DNA of 64,000 nt from Porpolomopsis calyptriformis. Taxonomy: Eukaryota > Basidiomycota > Agaricomycetes > Agaricales > Hygrophoraceae. This document shows positions 40,560-51,856 of this stretch, piece by piece (positions within the stretch are counted from its first letter, which is position 1; every line of letters begins with the position of its first letter). Location: the NCBI GenBank assembly GCA_951640195.1, contig OX621172.1:1426001-1490000 (forward strand), written 5' to 3'. The position numbers were made by a program, and so were the translations under genes. Below the pieces are notes generated by a model. That model ran no database searches. It was not told the DNA's origin and saw only the letters and a program-made list of their open reading frames with translations.

Positions 40560-43500
40560 GACAACTCTGCTACTTCTTCAATCCCAACCTTTCTAACATC
40601 TCCAACACCTTCACTTTGCTCAAGGCCTTGGTCAAGATATCTGCAGGCATGGCATCTGTCCTTAGGTGGATCAACTTGATGGTTCCCTTCTCCACTTCAT
40701 TCCTCAACTAGTAAAAACGCAAGTCCAGATGCTTCATACATCCATGGTGTTCTGGGTTTTTGGCAACAGATAAGGCAGATTGGTTATCAATGAACAGAGT
40801 GGAAGGGGATGTGAATTGGTAGCCAAGTTCAGTGAACAGATTTCTCAACTATAGGATTTCTTGACTAGCTGCAGTAGCTGCAACATACTCTGCTTCAGTG
40901 GTGGATAGTGCAACTATAGCCTGGAGTCGACTAGACCAACTGATAGCACCAGTACCCATCTTGACTATATAGCCTCCAGTGGAACGCCCATTATCAGGAT
41001 TGCCAGCATGGTCAGCATCAGTATAAGTGGTGAATATTTCAGATGGGTTGGAAAGTGGTGAGTAGGTTAATTTGAAGTCAAGAGAGCCTTTGAGGTAACG
41101 GAAGAGATGTTTGACAGCTTTCCAGTGCTGCATGCCAGGGTTCTTGCTGAAGCGGGCTAAGACACCAACAGTATAAGAGATATCTGGTCGAGTAGCTGTA
41201 GCCAAGTACATTAATGAACCAACAGCTTGGAGGTATGGGATGGACCGCATTTCTTCAATCTCTTTAGAGGAAGTGGGAGACATGGATGTGCTGAGTTTGA
41301 TGCCAGGATCAAGAGGAGTGCCAACTGGGTTGCAATCAGAGAGCTTAAAGCATTTAAGCAAGTCAAGGAATGTTCAGAACGATTCTGAGTGATTTCAACA
41401 CCCAGTAGACATGAGGTAGTCCCAAGATCACATAGTTGGAAGTACTTCCTAAGTTCATCCTTGATATGAGCAATCTCTGCAGTGGACTTTGCAGCAATAG
41501 TCATATCATCAATAAAGACTGGCACTATGATGCGCACATCATCCCTCTTGTAGATCCAGATACTGTGTTCACAGGTGATCCTCTTGAAACCCATCTTCTC
41601 AAAGACCTCATTGAGTTTCTTGTGCCAACACCTGCCAGCCTGCTTTAAGCCATAGATAGATTTGAGCAAGTGCCAGACCCAGTGATTGCCCTTCTCAACA
41701 AAGCCTTCTGGCTGGCGCATATAGACCTCTTCTTCAAGTTCACCATTGAGGTAAGCTGAAGAGATATCAAGACTTTCTAATTCAAGGTCTTCAAGTGCAG
41801 CCAATGCCAGGATAGCTCAGAGTGAAGCCCACTTTGGAGTAGGAGCAAAGGTCTCAGTATAGTCAAATCCAGGTCTTTGGGCAAATCCTTGGGCCACCAC
41901 TCTGCCTCTCTAGCGCTCAATGGATCCATCAGCTTTCCTTTTAACCTTGAACACCCATCGGCTGCCAATAGCTTTGTGGCCAGGTGGGAGTTGTACAAGT
42001 TCAAAGGTGCCATTTTCAATAAGTTTTTGGATCTCATATAAAGCAGCCTTGTGCCATTCTTCCTTCTCTTCAGGAGAGCGCTGCATTGCCTCATGGTATG
42101 TGTTAGGTTCACCATCATGAGTAGCTGTCTTGAATGCATGCTGAGAAGAGTTGAAGGCATACTCCACTGCTTGGTCCAGAGTAAGGTAATCAGTCTCTTG
42201 ACCACTGCACAGATATTCAAATCCAGATTGGATAGCATCTGCATACTCAAGTTCACCATCACTAGGGTCCTTGAGCAGGAGTTTATCATCACTGCTAGAC
42301 TCATTGACTGGAGATAATGGAGGTGAATGCATTTGGTGAGAAGCAGGAGGTGACATTGCAAGTGGGTCAGGAGTAGAAGCAGGTGGAGAAGCACTATTTG
42401 GAGTTGGAGACGGAGTTGATTGGGGAGGCACAGACAATTGATGACCAAGTAGAGTCTCATTAAGGGAGCCTTGAGGACGACTAGCACGAGGAGGGTTTTG
42501 ACGTCTTGAAGGTCCAGGTGGATCAGAGGCAGGTGCCTTATGTGCAGAAGGAACTGGGACAGCAGGAGGTAGATTGGGACCAGGTATAGGTGCAATTTGT
42601 GGCAAAGGTAGTACTGGATGTGGTGCTGTATCATCACTATGGTCATCCTCTCCCCCTTGATCCAGCACCACTACAGATGGTTCAGAGGGTGCAGAGCAAT
42701 CAGGTAATATGGAAGGGGAAGAGACCAGATTTATAGCCACAGTAGAGTTGCCAGGAAAGCACCTTTCATCAAACACAGCATGACTGCTGATAATGATCTT
42801 CTTAAGCCACTGGGTCCCAGAATTTCCATGCTTTCACACCATCAGGGTAACCAACAAAGATGCACTTCCTAGAATGAGGTTGGAGTGCTTTCCTCTTCTC
42901 TTGGCACACTAGCACATAGGCAAGGCAGCCAAAGATACGGAAGTAAGAGATGTCTGGTTTCTTCCCTTTCCAGTGGAAATATGGAGTGTCTCCATTCAAA
43001 GCAGAAGTAGGTGTCCTGTTCCTGGTATGCACATAGGTAGAGACAGCAAGTGCCCAAAAGGAGGGAGGGAGTTTAGCCTGAACCAGGAGTGCAGTGGCAG
43101 CAGCAGCAATATCTTCATTTGCACACTCAGCTACTCCATTTTGATGAGGTTCATTTGGCTCAGTGTGCTGACGCATGATACTATGGTCTGCACAGAACTG
43201 ATTGAACTCCCTACTGATGAATTCACCTCCTTTATCATCCCTAGACATCTGAAGGCGTCTTCCAAGTTTGGTCTCAGCATAAGCCTTGAATTGCTTGAAT
43301 GCAATAAGAGCTTCTGTTTTACATCTCAGGAAAGCAATCACCATGAACCTTGACTTGTCATCAATGAAGGGTTGCCAATAATGGTATCCCTCTGGTGTCT
43401 GAACAGGGAGAGGGCCCTTTAAGTCTGTGTGGACAAAGTGCAAGAAGAGAGGTTCGACGAGAGGCTGTCTTAGGGATATTATGACGGTGCTGCTTTCCAA

Positions 43501-43563
43501 AGATGCATGGCTCACAGATAGGGTCTGGAGATGAGTTGGACTGGATGACCATGCCTGAGACAA
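40560..43563 (-). pseudogene. pol: Copia integrase, RT and RNase H, minus-strand copy
   Basis: The integrase (43563-42802) carries HTDLKGPLP, DDKGGEFISREF and PNEPHQNGVAECANEDI. The linker and RT follow (SRWVFKVKRKADGSIER, VFIDDMTIAAKS at about 41520), then RNase H (DADHAGNPDNGRS, AEYVAATAASQEIL) ending ADILTKALSK near 40630. Frameshifts sit near 43440 and 42810; TAG interrupts IER-RGRVV at about 41912 and TGA replaces CGA at about 41817. A short deletion near 41370 removes part of the RT connection. Most of the protein is otherwise very close to the plus-strand copy. Confidence 0.9.
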
Positions 43564-44988
43564 GTTTATGGAGGTGCATATGCTTCAAATCACCAAAGTT
43601 AAGGTGAGAGCAACGCTGATGCCACAGAGTAAGATCCAAGGGAAGGGTTGACTGAGCTGACTGAGCTGACTGAGGAACAATGATCTTGCCATCAAGATAG
43701 CCAATATTGCACTCATTGATGGAGGCAGTGAAATGGAGTTCATTGTGATAATAGAACTCAACTCGAGATTGTTGGATTGAAATGGTATATTGTTTAACAC
43801 GAGTAAGGTGGAAGAGTGAAAGTAGATTACTGCCAAGATCAGGGACTTGGAGTACATCATGAAATACAACTGGTTGCTTGGGTATACCATCTATGCCTGG
43901 TTGGAACTCAACTGAACCAATACCAGCAGAGTAGATTGTTGAATAGTCAGCTAGTTGAATAGCAGTGACATGGGGAGAATATGAGCAAAACCAGTGTTTG
44001 TGAGGGGTCATATGTGATGTAGCACCTGTATCAGTGTTCCAGTCAGCACAGGATTGAGACTTGAGCCATAGGGAGCGATGGGATGAAGAGAGAGCACTTG
44101 CATGACCAGCAAATTCAATGGTAGCAGTATTGGCATTGGTGGTATCTTCAGATGCTTCTTTTGCAGCAGGCTTGTTGCCTCTACCCCTGGTACCTCGACC
44201 ACGTCCTTGCCATTGGGCAGTCTGCTGTTTGGCATCAGCAGAGGCCTTCTGCTTCTTGAAGCACTTGTCCTCTGTGTGGTTGGTTTTGCCACAGAAGGAG
44301 CAAAGCAAAGCAGATGATGATGATTGGTAGGCAAGGCTGGGAGATGAGGAGGAGACATTTCTGGCAAGCCGCTGGCTCTCTTCATTCTGGAAGGCAGATT
44401 GGAGTTTATCGATATCAAGGGAGTCAATGAGTAGGAGGGAGGATGCAAAGTTGTTGTATTCAGCAGGAAGGGCACGGATGAGGGTCATGCAGAGAAGTTC
44501 TTTATCCAGGTTGTCCAGTGTGAAGTTAGATGGACGGAGAGCTTTGATATCCTGCAGAGCTTTATCAGCTCTAGCCATTAAGGCAGGCAGGGTTTCAGCA
44601 TCATCCTTCCTAATACTGAACAGCGCATTATAGGCATTGAAGCGCGTTCCTGGTCTCTTCTGCAGATGGACAGCCTCTAACTTAGCCCACATTGCTGCAG
44701 GGTCAGCTTTGGCATCCTTCACATGCACCTTCTGGTTGTCCTCAATGGCAAGCCATATCTCTCCAATAGCTCTTCCAGATTTCCGGTTCCAATCCCTAAG
44801 CTCAGTGATTTCAGCAGGGGTAGGTTTGACAGGGTCAGCAGCACAGTAGGCCTAGGCAGAGATCCATCCACATACTCCCAGAGTTCTTTGGTGTGAAGGT
44901 AAGCCTCCATGTTGTCAGCCCACTGCCCCCAATTAGTGGGAGTGAGGCAGGGGAATGTCCTCTTTGATTCATTGGTGGAGGCTGACAT
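43361..44988 (-). pseudogene. gag: Copia gag, protease and GAG-pre-integrase, minus-strand copy
   Basis: It starts MSASTNESKRTFPCLTPTNW at 44988; two extra bases near 44851 shift the frame after SLPRPT, and the long frame 44728-43361 continues with AMWAKLEAVHLQKRPG, the knuckle CSFCGKTNHTEDKC, the protease DTGATSHM and a GAG-pre-integrase region (LTLWHQRCSHLNFGDLKHMH, CEPCIFGKQHRHN). The latter is missing from the plus-strand copy. An extra T near 43440 breaks the join to integrase. Confidence 0.88.
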
Positions 44989-46116
44989 GATGATGATGAT
45001 GGTGTGTAGGTAGGTGATAAATGGATTATGGAGTATAAAGGGGTAGTGGATGGCAAGGATAGGGTGAGGTTGGTAAATCAGTCTTCTGTGGGTCTCACAC
45101 ACACTACCAGCTTATTCTCAAGTGGATGAAATCAGTGCTAGCAGTGGTAGTTGATAATGGAGCTACTTCCAATGAATTGGAAGGGGAGGCAACTGTAAAC
45201 CCGCCAACCCAATCTCCCTATACAACACTGCGTGCAGAGAGAGGTGCTGACTGGTGTGAACCAAGCCAAATAGCAACTGGGGTAACACTCTGATAAGAGA
45301 GCCCAGGGAGGTAGCACTTCACTGCACTTCACTTTGTTCTAATCTCCTTTCAATAAACCAATGTGCACAGTGACAGCCACAGCACAGACTGATGAATGAT
45401 CAAGTGCTAGAGTCCAGAGAGGTCCCAAGAGTCCAAATTTTTGCCAGAGCACAGAGGGCACGTCCTAGAGTGTCTTGAAGCGATTACAACGTCCTGGGAG
45501 CGATGGAAGCGATGGAACACAAATGGGAATGATTAGGAGGTAGATAGGAGTGGTGAATAATGATGGAGCGCTCCTGGATGATCCGCCAATGCAGTAAGCG
45601 TATAACCGAGGGAACCCGATTCGGACGTGGCCTTTAATGTCCACAAGCAATTTCGGAGCGATTCGGAGCGATTTGAGCTGGTGGGCACAGGAATGATGTG
45701 TCAGATCACAGAATAGTGGTTTGGAGTGGTGGGGCTGTTATAGATGGCCACAATGAATGGAGTTGATAACAAGCACCCACAAGTGTCCACAAGTGCCCAC
45801 TGATGAGCTGGCAGTCACTGGGATGGATTGGGATAGGTAGGCCTATCACAGATGATGAATAGTGATGTGGACAATTGATTGGGATGTCCTGGCAAGGGAA
45901 ATGAAGCTAGCAACGTGTAAATCGGTGGAGGCGCAGAAGGGAGCGTCCGAAAATGGTTGCAAAAGTTTCGAAGTCAGGGAGTGAAAATTGAGTGAGGACC
46001 AGGGTGATTTATATCACTGGTGCTGGTAAGAGGTCTGGAGAGTGGTTGTAATGGTCCAGGAGTATGCAGGAGCTGTTAGACACAATAGGGGGTGATTTTA
46101 GGCGAAATTTGCAGCA
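44989..46116 (-). other. Copia 5' leader (non-coding, 1.1 kb)
   Basis: This uninterrupted leader serves as the empty-site reference for the insertions at 18628 and 27237 in the plus-strand copy. I see no ORF of note. Confidence 0.75.
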
Positions 46117-46128
46117 GGGCTCATAACC
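46117..46128 (-). promoter_or_regulatory. Primer-binding site of the minus-strand copia
   Basis: Reversed, this is GGTTATGAGCCC, complementary to the anticodon region of initiator tRNA-Met, as at 18499-18510. Confidence 0.8.
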
Positions 46129-46397
46129 TATCAAGGCTGGAAGCTACTGCCTTAATACCCACACCTGGTGTCAAGCTGGTGTCAAGCTTCACTGTCAATA
46201 CTAATAATATGGTGATATAAATACAGGGAGTAACTAACCTGGTGTCAAGCTTCACTGTCAATACTAAGGAGCAGTGAGCTTGACACCAGAGACTTTGGAC
46301 GCATTTTTGACCAAATAAGAACAAACAAATCAGCCACAACTTCGGACTGGTACAAACAAGTACTGCTCTATGCAGAGGAGATCATCACATCCTAACA
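46129..46397 (-). repeat. 5' LTR of the minus-strand copia (269 bp)
   Basis: It carries the same 11-bp duplication as the LTR at 40277 and differs from it at only a few positions, so it is a fairly recent insertion. Confidence 0.88.
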
Positions 46398-46950
46398 GTT
46401 CCATAACTCCATTGGCATGCTTGTTATATGGAGAGATCTGAACTTGGGGTATATTCAGTCTCTGCAGCAGTATTTCAAATGCTCCTCTGACTTCACTTCC
46501 ATTATCTGTCACAACATGACCAATTGCTCCATATCGGCAATAAAGTTGTTCCCAGAAGAACTTAGCTAGGCTCTGGGAATCATTCCTACGTAAGGCCTTG
46601 GCTTCAACTATTCCAGTAAGGTCATTACAAGCTGCAACAATGAAGTGGAATCCAGCAGATGGGGGCATGAACATAACATCAATATACACTTTTTCAAAAA
46701 GAGTAGTAGGTGTGGAATTTATAGGAGGTAACTCCATTCGTTTGAGGCTTCGGATTTGGCACTCATGGCATGAGGAGATATAATAGTGGACATCTGTTCT
46801 AAGATGTGGCCAGAAGAATCATATACAGATAATTTCAAAGACTGCTTGTTCTCCTTTATGGCCTAGGTTTTCGTAGGCTTGAGTGAGGATAGCAAGCCTC
46901 TTGTTTGGCTTTAGAATTACTAGTAATGGTAACTTGTTGCTTCTTTTAAA
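46398..46950 (-). pseudogene. Gypsy D integrase, N-terminal two thirds
   Basis: On the minus strand a CHECQIRSLKRMELPP zinc half-site (about 46770) leads into the catalytic core: YIDVMFMPPSAG (first Asp), VVTDNGSEVRGAF (second Asp) and SPYNKHANGVMELL, after which the copia LTR begins. The residues after the catalytic Glu are lost. Confidence 0.8.
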
Positions 46951-47138
46951 CATCTTTTCTTCTTTCACAAAGAACTGTGTGGCTTTCTTGATAAATCTTT
47001 TTCGCTCCTGTAAACTTGAGAAATGGGGTACATGAAAAGTAGAAAGGAATTTATAAATTTCTAATAATGAAAGGTCTTAGCGTGATCTTGTGGATAATGA
47101 AGGAAGGGCATATGAAGAGTAAGGGAGGGATGTAGCAG

Positions 47139-48471
47139 TTACAAATGAAAAATCTTTGATTGATTGAAGTAAAGGAATGTGGATAAGTAATGCAAAGTTA
47201 TCCAACCACATGCATCACTATGAATAGGGAATTCTTCATCCTCTGCTAACTCTCTTCTAGAAAGGGCATCTGGTCCTCTGAATTGAGTGGCAGGTATGTG
47301 AATAAGTTTGAAATCAAATAATAGAATCCCTTGGATCCATCTGTTAACAGCAGCATTGGGTTGGAGATCTGGTTCATTAAGCATGCCTTTGATATACTTG
47401 GCATCAACTTCAACATGGAGATTCTTAACCCCAATAAGATATAGTCTCCAATGGCGTAGTGCACGATATAGTCCATATAATTCAAGTTTAGGCTGGGAAT
47501 ACCTGGCCTCTCTTTCATTCATGGGTAGTGAGCTATATCTAGCTGGACAACGTTTTCCTTCATCATCAATTTGGGACAGGATAAATCTTGCAGCAAATAA
47601 AGCTACTATCTACAGATAATATAACTGGATTGTCTGATTGATAGTCAATTGGACGTAAGGCTGGAGCTAAGGCGATTTTCTGTTTTAGTGTATCAAAGGC
47701 TTCTTGTCTTCTATCATCCCAAATGAACTCTGCATTATGAATCAATTCTGTGAGAGGTCTGGCCAGATGAGAGTAGTCTTGAATCCAAATACGTACTGTT
47801 CCATATAATCCTAAGAAGCCTCATACTTCTTTAGGAGTCTTGAGAGGGGGCCATTTGAGGATCTTGGATACTTTGTCATCCTCTGGACAATGTCCTTTAG
47901 GGGTACACTTCTGTCCAACTATAAGCACATTAGGTCTACATATCTGGGATTTCTTAGCAGCAAAGGTTCCACCTGTACATTTTACTTGGTACATCACACA
48001 GTGTACATCTAAGGCATGTTCCCAAATAAATCTTCTGATTCCAGGGTTATCAGGAAGTACTTCTGGCTTTCCATCTTTATCTGGAAATCTTGAGGGAGGC
48101 CCTTTAATTGGCAAGTTATCAATAAAGATGTTTGCAACTACAGGGATTTCATCTTGAAGAATGAAAGTCATACATTTCTGGAATTCAGCTGGTGAGTTAG
48201 TGAATCCCATGGGCAATGAAGTGATACAAAGAAGTCCAAGTGGTGTATAAAAGGCAGTAAGATCTCATGAGGCTGGATGGACCTTTCTAGTATCAAATCC
48301 CCAGAAAAGGTCAAAGACTGTGTAACATTGGCATCCTGCAAATGGTTCTACAAAATCATCCACAATGGGAGGGAGACTAGCATCTCTAATGGTAACTTTA
48401 TTTAGGGGCTGAAGGTTATGAACAATTCTTAAGGTTCCATTCTTTTTCAAGACACAGAACCATCGTGATCG
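47139..48471 (-). pseudogene. Gypsy D reverse transcriptase and RNase H
   Basis: The RT begins RWFCVLKKNGTLRIVHNLQPLN (48470-48400) and continues YTVFDLFWGFD, MPMGFTNSPAEFQ and FIDNLPIKGPPSR (about 48110). The usual second catalytic Asp of the F-x-D-D box is Asn here, so the enzyme would be inactive. The RNase H part has NEREARYSQPKLELYGLYRA and HVEVDAKYIKGML. Stops, for example after KVHPAS (about 48265) and near 47600, interrupt the frame. Confidence 0.82.
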
Positions 48472-48729
48472 TGTTAGGATGTGATAATCTCCTCTGCATA
48501 GAGCAGTACTGGTTTGTACTAGTCCGAAGTTGTGGCTGATTTGTTTGTTCTTATTTGGTCAAAAATGCGTCCAAAGTCTCTGGTGTCAAGCTCACTGCTC
48601 CTTAGTATTGACAGTGAAGCTTGACACCAGGTTAGTCACTCCCTGTATTTATATCACCATATTATTAGTATTGACAGTGAAGCTTAACACCAGGTGTGGT
48701 TATTAAGGCAGTAGCTTCCAGCCTTGATA
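48472..48729 (+). mobile_element. Solo copia LTR (258-bp form) in gypsy D RT
   Basis: It runs TGTTAGGATGTGATAATC to CCTTGATA and is flanked by a perfect duplication GATCG (48467-48471, 48730-48734). It carries the internal duplicated segment of the long LTR form. It splits the N-terminal part of the D reverse transcriptase. Confidence 0.92.
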
Positions 48730-48734
48730 GATCG

Positions 48735-49010
48735 ATAGGATGATTGACTTGGCTCATAGACTCCTGCATCAATCTTGGTTTCAAGAGTTCTATGACTTTC
48801 TCATGAATCCCTGGAGGGATAGGGATATTCTTGTACACCCAAGGGGTGTGCGGGATAGTTGGAATAATAATATATGGTGAAAAGTATGACTTTTTGAGTG
48901 TTCCTTGTTCTAGATCTTCAAAGGCAATGGCTTCCTGGTTAAGCCACATAACATGATTGAATAGTTTCTCTTCTTCAGGGAGAAGGAACCCTTCTTCATT
49001 TACCTTTAGA
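48735..49010 (-). pseudogene. Gypsy D pol, segment before the RT
   Basis: The frame gives AIAFEDLEQGTLKKSYFSPY, then IPHTPWVYKNIPIPPGIHEK, matching IPHTPWVQKNIPIPPGIYYE of gypsy F (62950-63020). This is the start of the RT region, interrupted by the solo LTR after QVNHPID. Confidence 0.75.
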
Positions 49011-51790
49011 AATTCTAGTCGAGCTTTGGTGAGTCTTGGAGTTGGAGAGACATCAGGGGCTGTCTTGGCAAGGAAGGGAGAGTGGATAAAGGGTTATGAG
49101 GGAACTTTCTGATTACTCTAGTAGCTTCAGGGAATGTCCCAGACATAGGGTGAGTCCTTTGACTAACCTTCTTGTAGGCTGTGAACACTTTGGGGAAACC
49201 TTCGTTATCTAGGTTATCAGATGGAATCATAACAGTGTCGTTAATGTTGAGGTATTCTCTTGCTATCTCGTTTTCATCTGTAAAGTAGTAGTAGTTGGCT
49301 TCTGAATTGGTAGGTGTAGTTTCATTATCATCTTCAGGGTAGGCTGGCTCTGGTTTATCAGAGGGGGTATACTCAGTATCTTCTTTTATAGTCATTGAAT
49401 AGCATTTGATGTAACAACTCTGAGGATTATTGATTTGAGGTGTGCATAATGCATGTAGTTTCTTATTACTAGGATTGGGTGACATGGGGTTGGTATGGAG
49501 AGTAGCTAAACTAGGTGGGATTGCCTTAGTATAAATCATATTTAAGGAGGATAGTGGGCAAAATGATTGGTCTGAGCATAGAAGAGGGTATCTTGGTGCA
49601 GGGGACAAAGTAAGTGAGTTTTGCATATGGGAGAGGGAGTTAGCTGTAGGTTTAATCCTGAGGATAAACCTGAAGGTCTCTGGTGTTAAAGTAAGGACCA
49701 AAGTACCCTTCATTAAACAGATCTGAGATAAGGGAGGGGTTACGAAATTCCATGTTAAGAACTGCATTGATTGCATCAGCAAGAAGTAGTCTGTTTGCTG
49801 CTTGAAATATAGCAGCTGAATACAGAAAAAACTCTGCTTCTTCTTCTGAGAGCAATGGGTTACACCCAGCTCTCTCCTGCTCAACAGGAAAAACAAATGG
49901 ACTGGGATAAGGGCACCAAGGCATCTGGTATGGGGTGCATGAGTCTTCTTTCCTCTAATGAGGAAACAGCTGGCTGTGGTATAGAAAGTAATAGTGGGCT
50001 GGGTTACTAACTGGCATGGTATAGACATAAGTCTTCCAGGCAGGGGTGTTGAGGATAGTAGCAGTATGCCCAATGCATAAATGAAGGGCCTTGCAGATTC
50101 CAGCCAAGAAGGCTAGGTGGACCTTGGCACTATCAATGAAATGGTCAGGCCCAATGAGGGACTGCATAGTGGGGTGTGTGGGTGAAGGCAAGCCTTCCCC
50201 CTTGGCTGTGATATTCAGGATGTAGATGGGCTCTGCTGAGCTGAGTACAGGTTCTGCCTGCAACTAGTTGAGCAGGGTCTGCTCTGGATAGTGAGTTGAT
50301 TGAAGGGAAGTAAGGGTATTGGGGGTGTCTCTGAAGACCATGGGTTTCATAGGGGAGGGAGGACAGATATGAGTCTCTTGATTGTGACTTAGATCAGACA
50401 TGTAAAGGGAAGATAATGTATTGGAAGGGTATACAAATGATACATCATCTTCAGAGGAAGCATCTGATTCTATGCAGACATCCCAATGGTGCCCAGCACC
50501 ATTTACATATTCGTGATATCTATTATACAATGTATTTATGAAGGGGTCCCTGCACTTGTGCAGGGACACACTGCTGTCGTACAATACGTCAGTGGGTGAG
50601 TATGGGGTATATGGGGGGGAATCAAGGGAAGGGCGTGACGGGTGGTAGACACTGTTGTCATCATTGGACATGGAAGTGGGCAGTGACAGGAGAAACAAGG
50701 GGGGGAGTGGGGAGTAGCGAAGTGCGGGGGCTGGTGGGCAGTTGTATGGGCTGTAGTCCCACTCTGGGAAGGACTGAGCGTGGGGGCGCATGTAGGTACA
50801 CCCATACAAGTGAACTAGCGATGTCAGGGTGTCGCTAGTGGGGTATCGAGTGGGGACGTGGATGGTTGTGGTTGTGGGGGCTAGGCCAACCGCGTCGAAT
50901 GGGGAAGTTGGCGGTGGGGGCAGGGGCAACGCTGAGTCGCAGGTCCAGGCCCGCTGTGCGTCGAGTGACAACTGGGCATCACTGAGGGGGCGTCGGAGTG
51001 GGAGAGGGTGTTGAACGGGTGGGGGGTCATGTGGATGTAGCAAGTAGGACCATGGGTGGGGGCAACGGGGGCGCGCGCGGCTCCTGGCTGTCAACTGGGT
51101 AATTGCCCCACCCATGCTCTACTTCCATGGGCAACAACATTTCCGTGTTGGTGTCATCGCCCTTGTAGTCGTGGTCAACAGACGAGGGGGCAGGGACGTA
51201 GCGATTGGACCTAGGTGGGTCCATTCGCAGGTCGCGAGTGGGGGGATGGAAAGTGTCGACACACTGTGTCACTGGAGGTACGTCAGTTTCCATTTAATCT
51301 ATATCTTCCAGGTACTCACAAATCACTTCCAGGCCACTTCTCTAGGCTAGAGATGGCTTGGTAGGGATGCGAGAGCCCCCAGCACCCAGGGAAGGAGGGG
51401 GTATGGCTAGGGCTACTTCCCCAACCGCCAATGCATTGGGGTAGAACTTGAAGTAGAGCTGCCCCACCCTCACAGAGGGGGGGGCATAGGGATTGTCAGA
51501 AGTGATGGCTGTGAGAGTAGCATTGAGGAGGATCCTATGTTCGAACGGGATCCCGCGCTTGTCCAATTGAGGAGGGAACCGTTGGGTGTAAGGAGACACA
51601 ACCATAAAGGTTGCAGAGGGAGCCATGGGATGGGCGATGCGCTCAGCAATGGCTCGAGCTATCAGGCTGAACATGTTGGGACCCTGGTGAGGGAGGGGTC
51701 CCCAGTCGATGTGCACCAGGAGGGGGAGAATGTTGGGGGAAAAGGGGGGTGGTAAAAAGGGCCTCACATAGATGTAGGGAGTGCTTTGGG
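49011..51790 (-). pseudogene. Gypsy D extra pol region between protease and RT
   Basis: About 2.8 kb without a retroviral domain I can name. Coding-like blocks in order are RPFLPPPFSPNILPLLVHID with GPNMFSLIARAIAERIAHP (51767-51342), a proline-rich stretch (51293-50264) ending in an acidic Ser/Asp segment (CIESDASSEDDVSF), then IGPDHFIDSAKVHLAFLAGI (50150) and NPLLSEEEAEFFLYSAAIFQ with NAVLNMEFRNPSLISDLFNE (49924-49652). The frames are open over long stretches, so the region was translated, perhaps as part of pol or as accessory proteins. Unlike the surrounding pol it is GC- and CpG-richer around 50600-51300. Confidence 0.5.
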
Positions 51791-51856
51791 ATGTAGACTA
51801 GGTATGAGGCATCATGTTCAGTGGTAACGATTGCCTCTTTGGAATAACATTTAGAC

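Larger units (their letters stand above)
40277..46397 (-). mobile_element. Ty1/copia element, minus strand (6,121 bp)
   Basis: Two 269-bp LTRs (40277-40545, 46129-46397) share an 11-bp duplication absent from other copies, so they belong to one element. In transcription order it holds LTR, half-tRNA-Met primer site, a 1.1-kb leader, gag-pol with several frameshifts, a polypurine tract and LTR. The flanks AGGGG (40272-40276) and GTTCC (46398-46402) do not match, although the element interrupts gypsy D integrase on the right. That points to recombination between copies or an assembly join. Confidence 0.9.

Noticed and set aside
41777..42646. 289-codon Leu-rich minus-strand frame in the copia element
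   Set aside because: It is the shifted reading of the linker, the counterpart of the false half at 36836. The true frame is 42776-41910.
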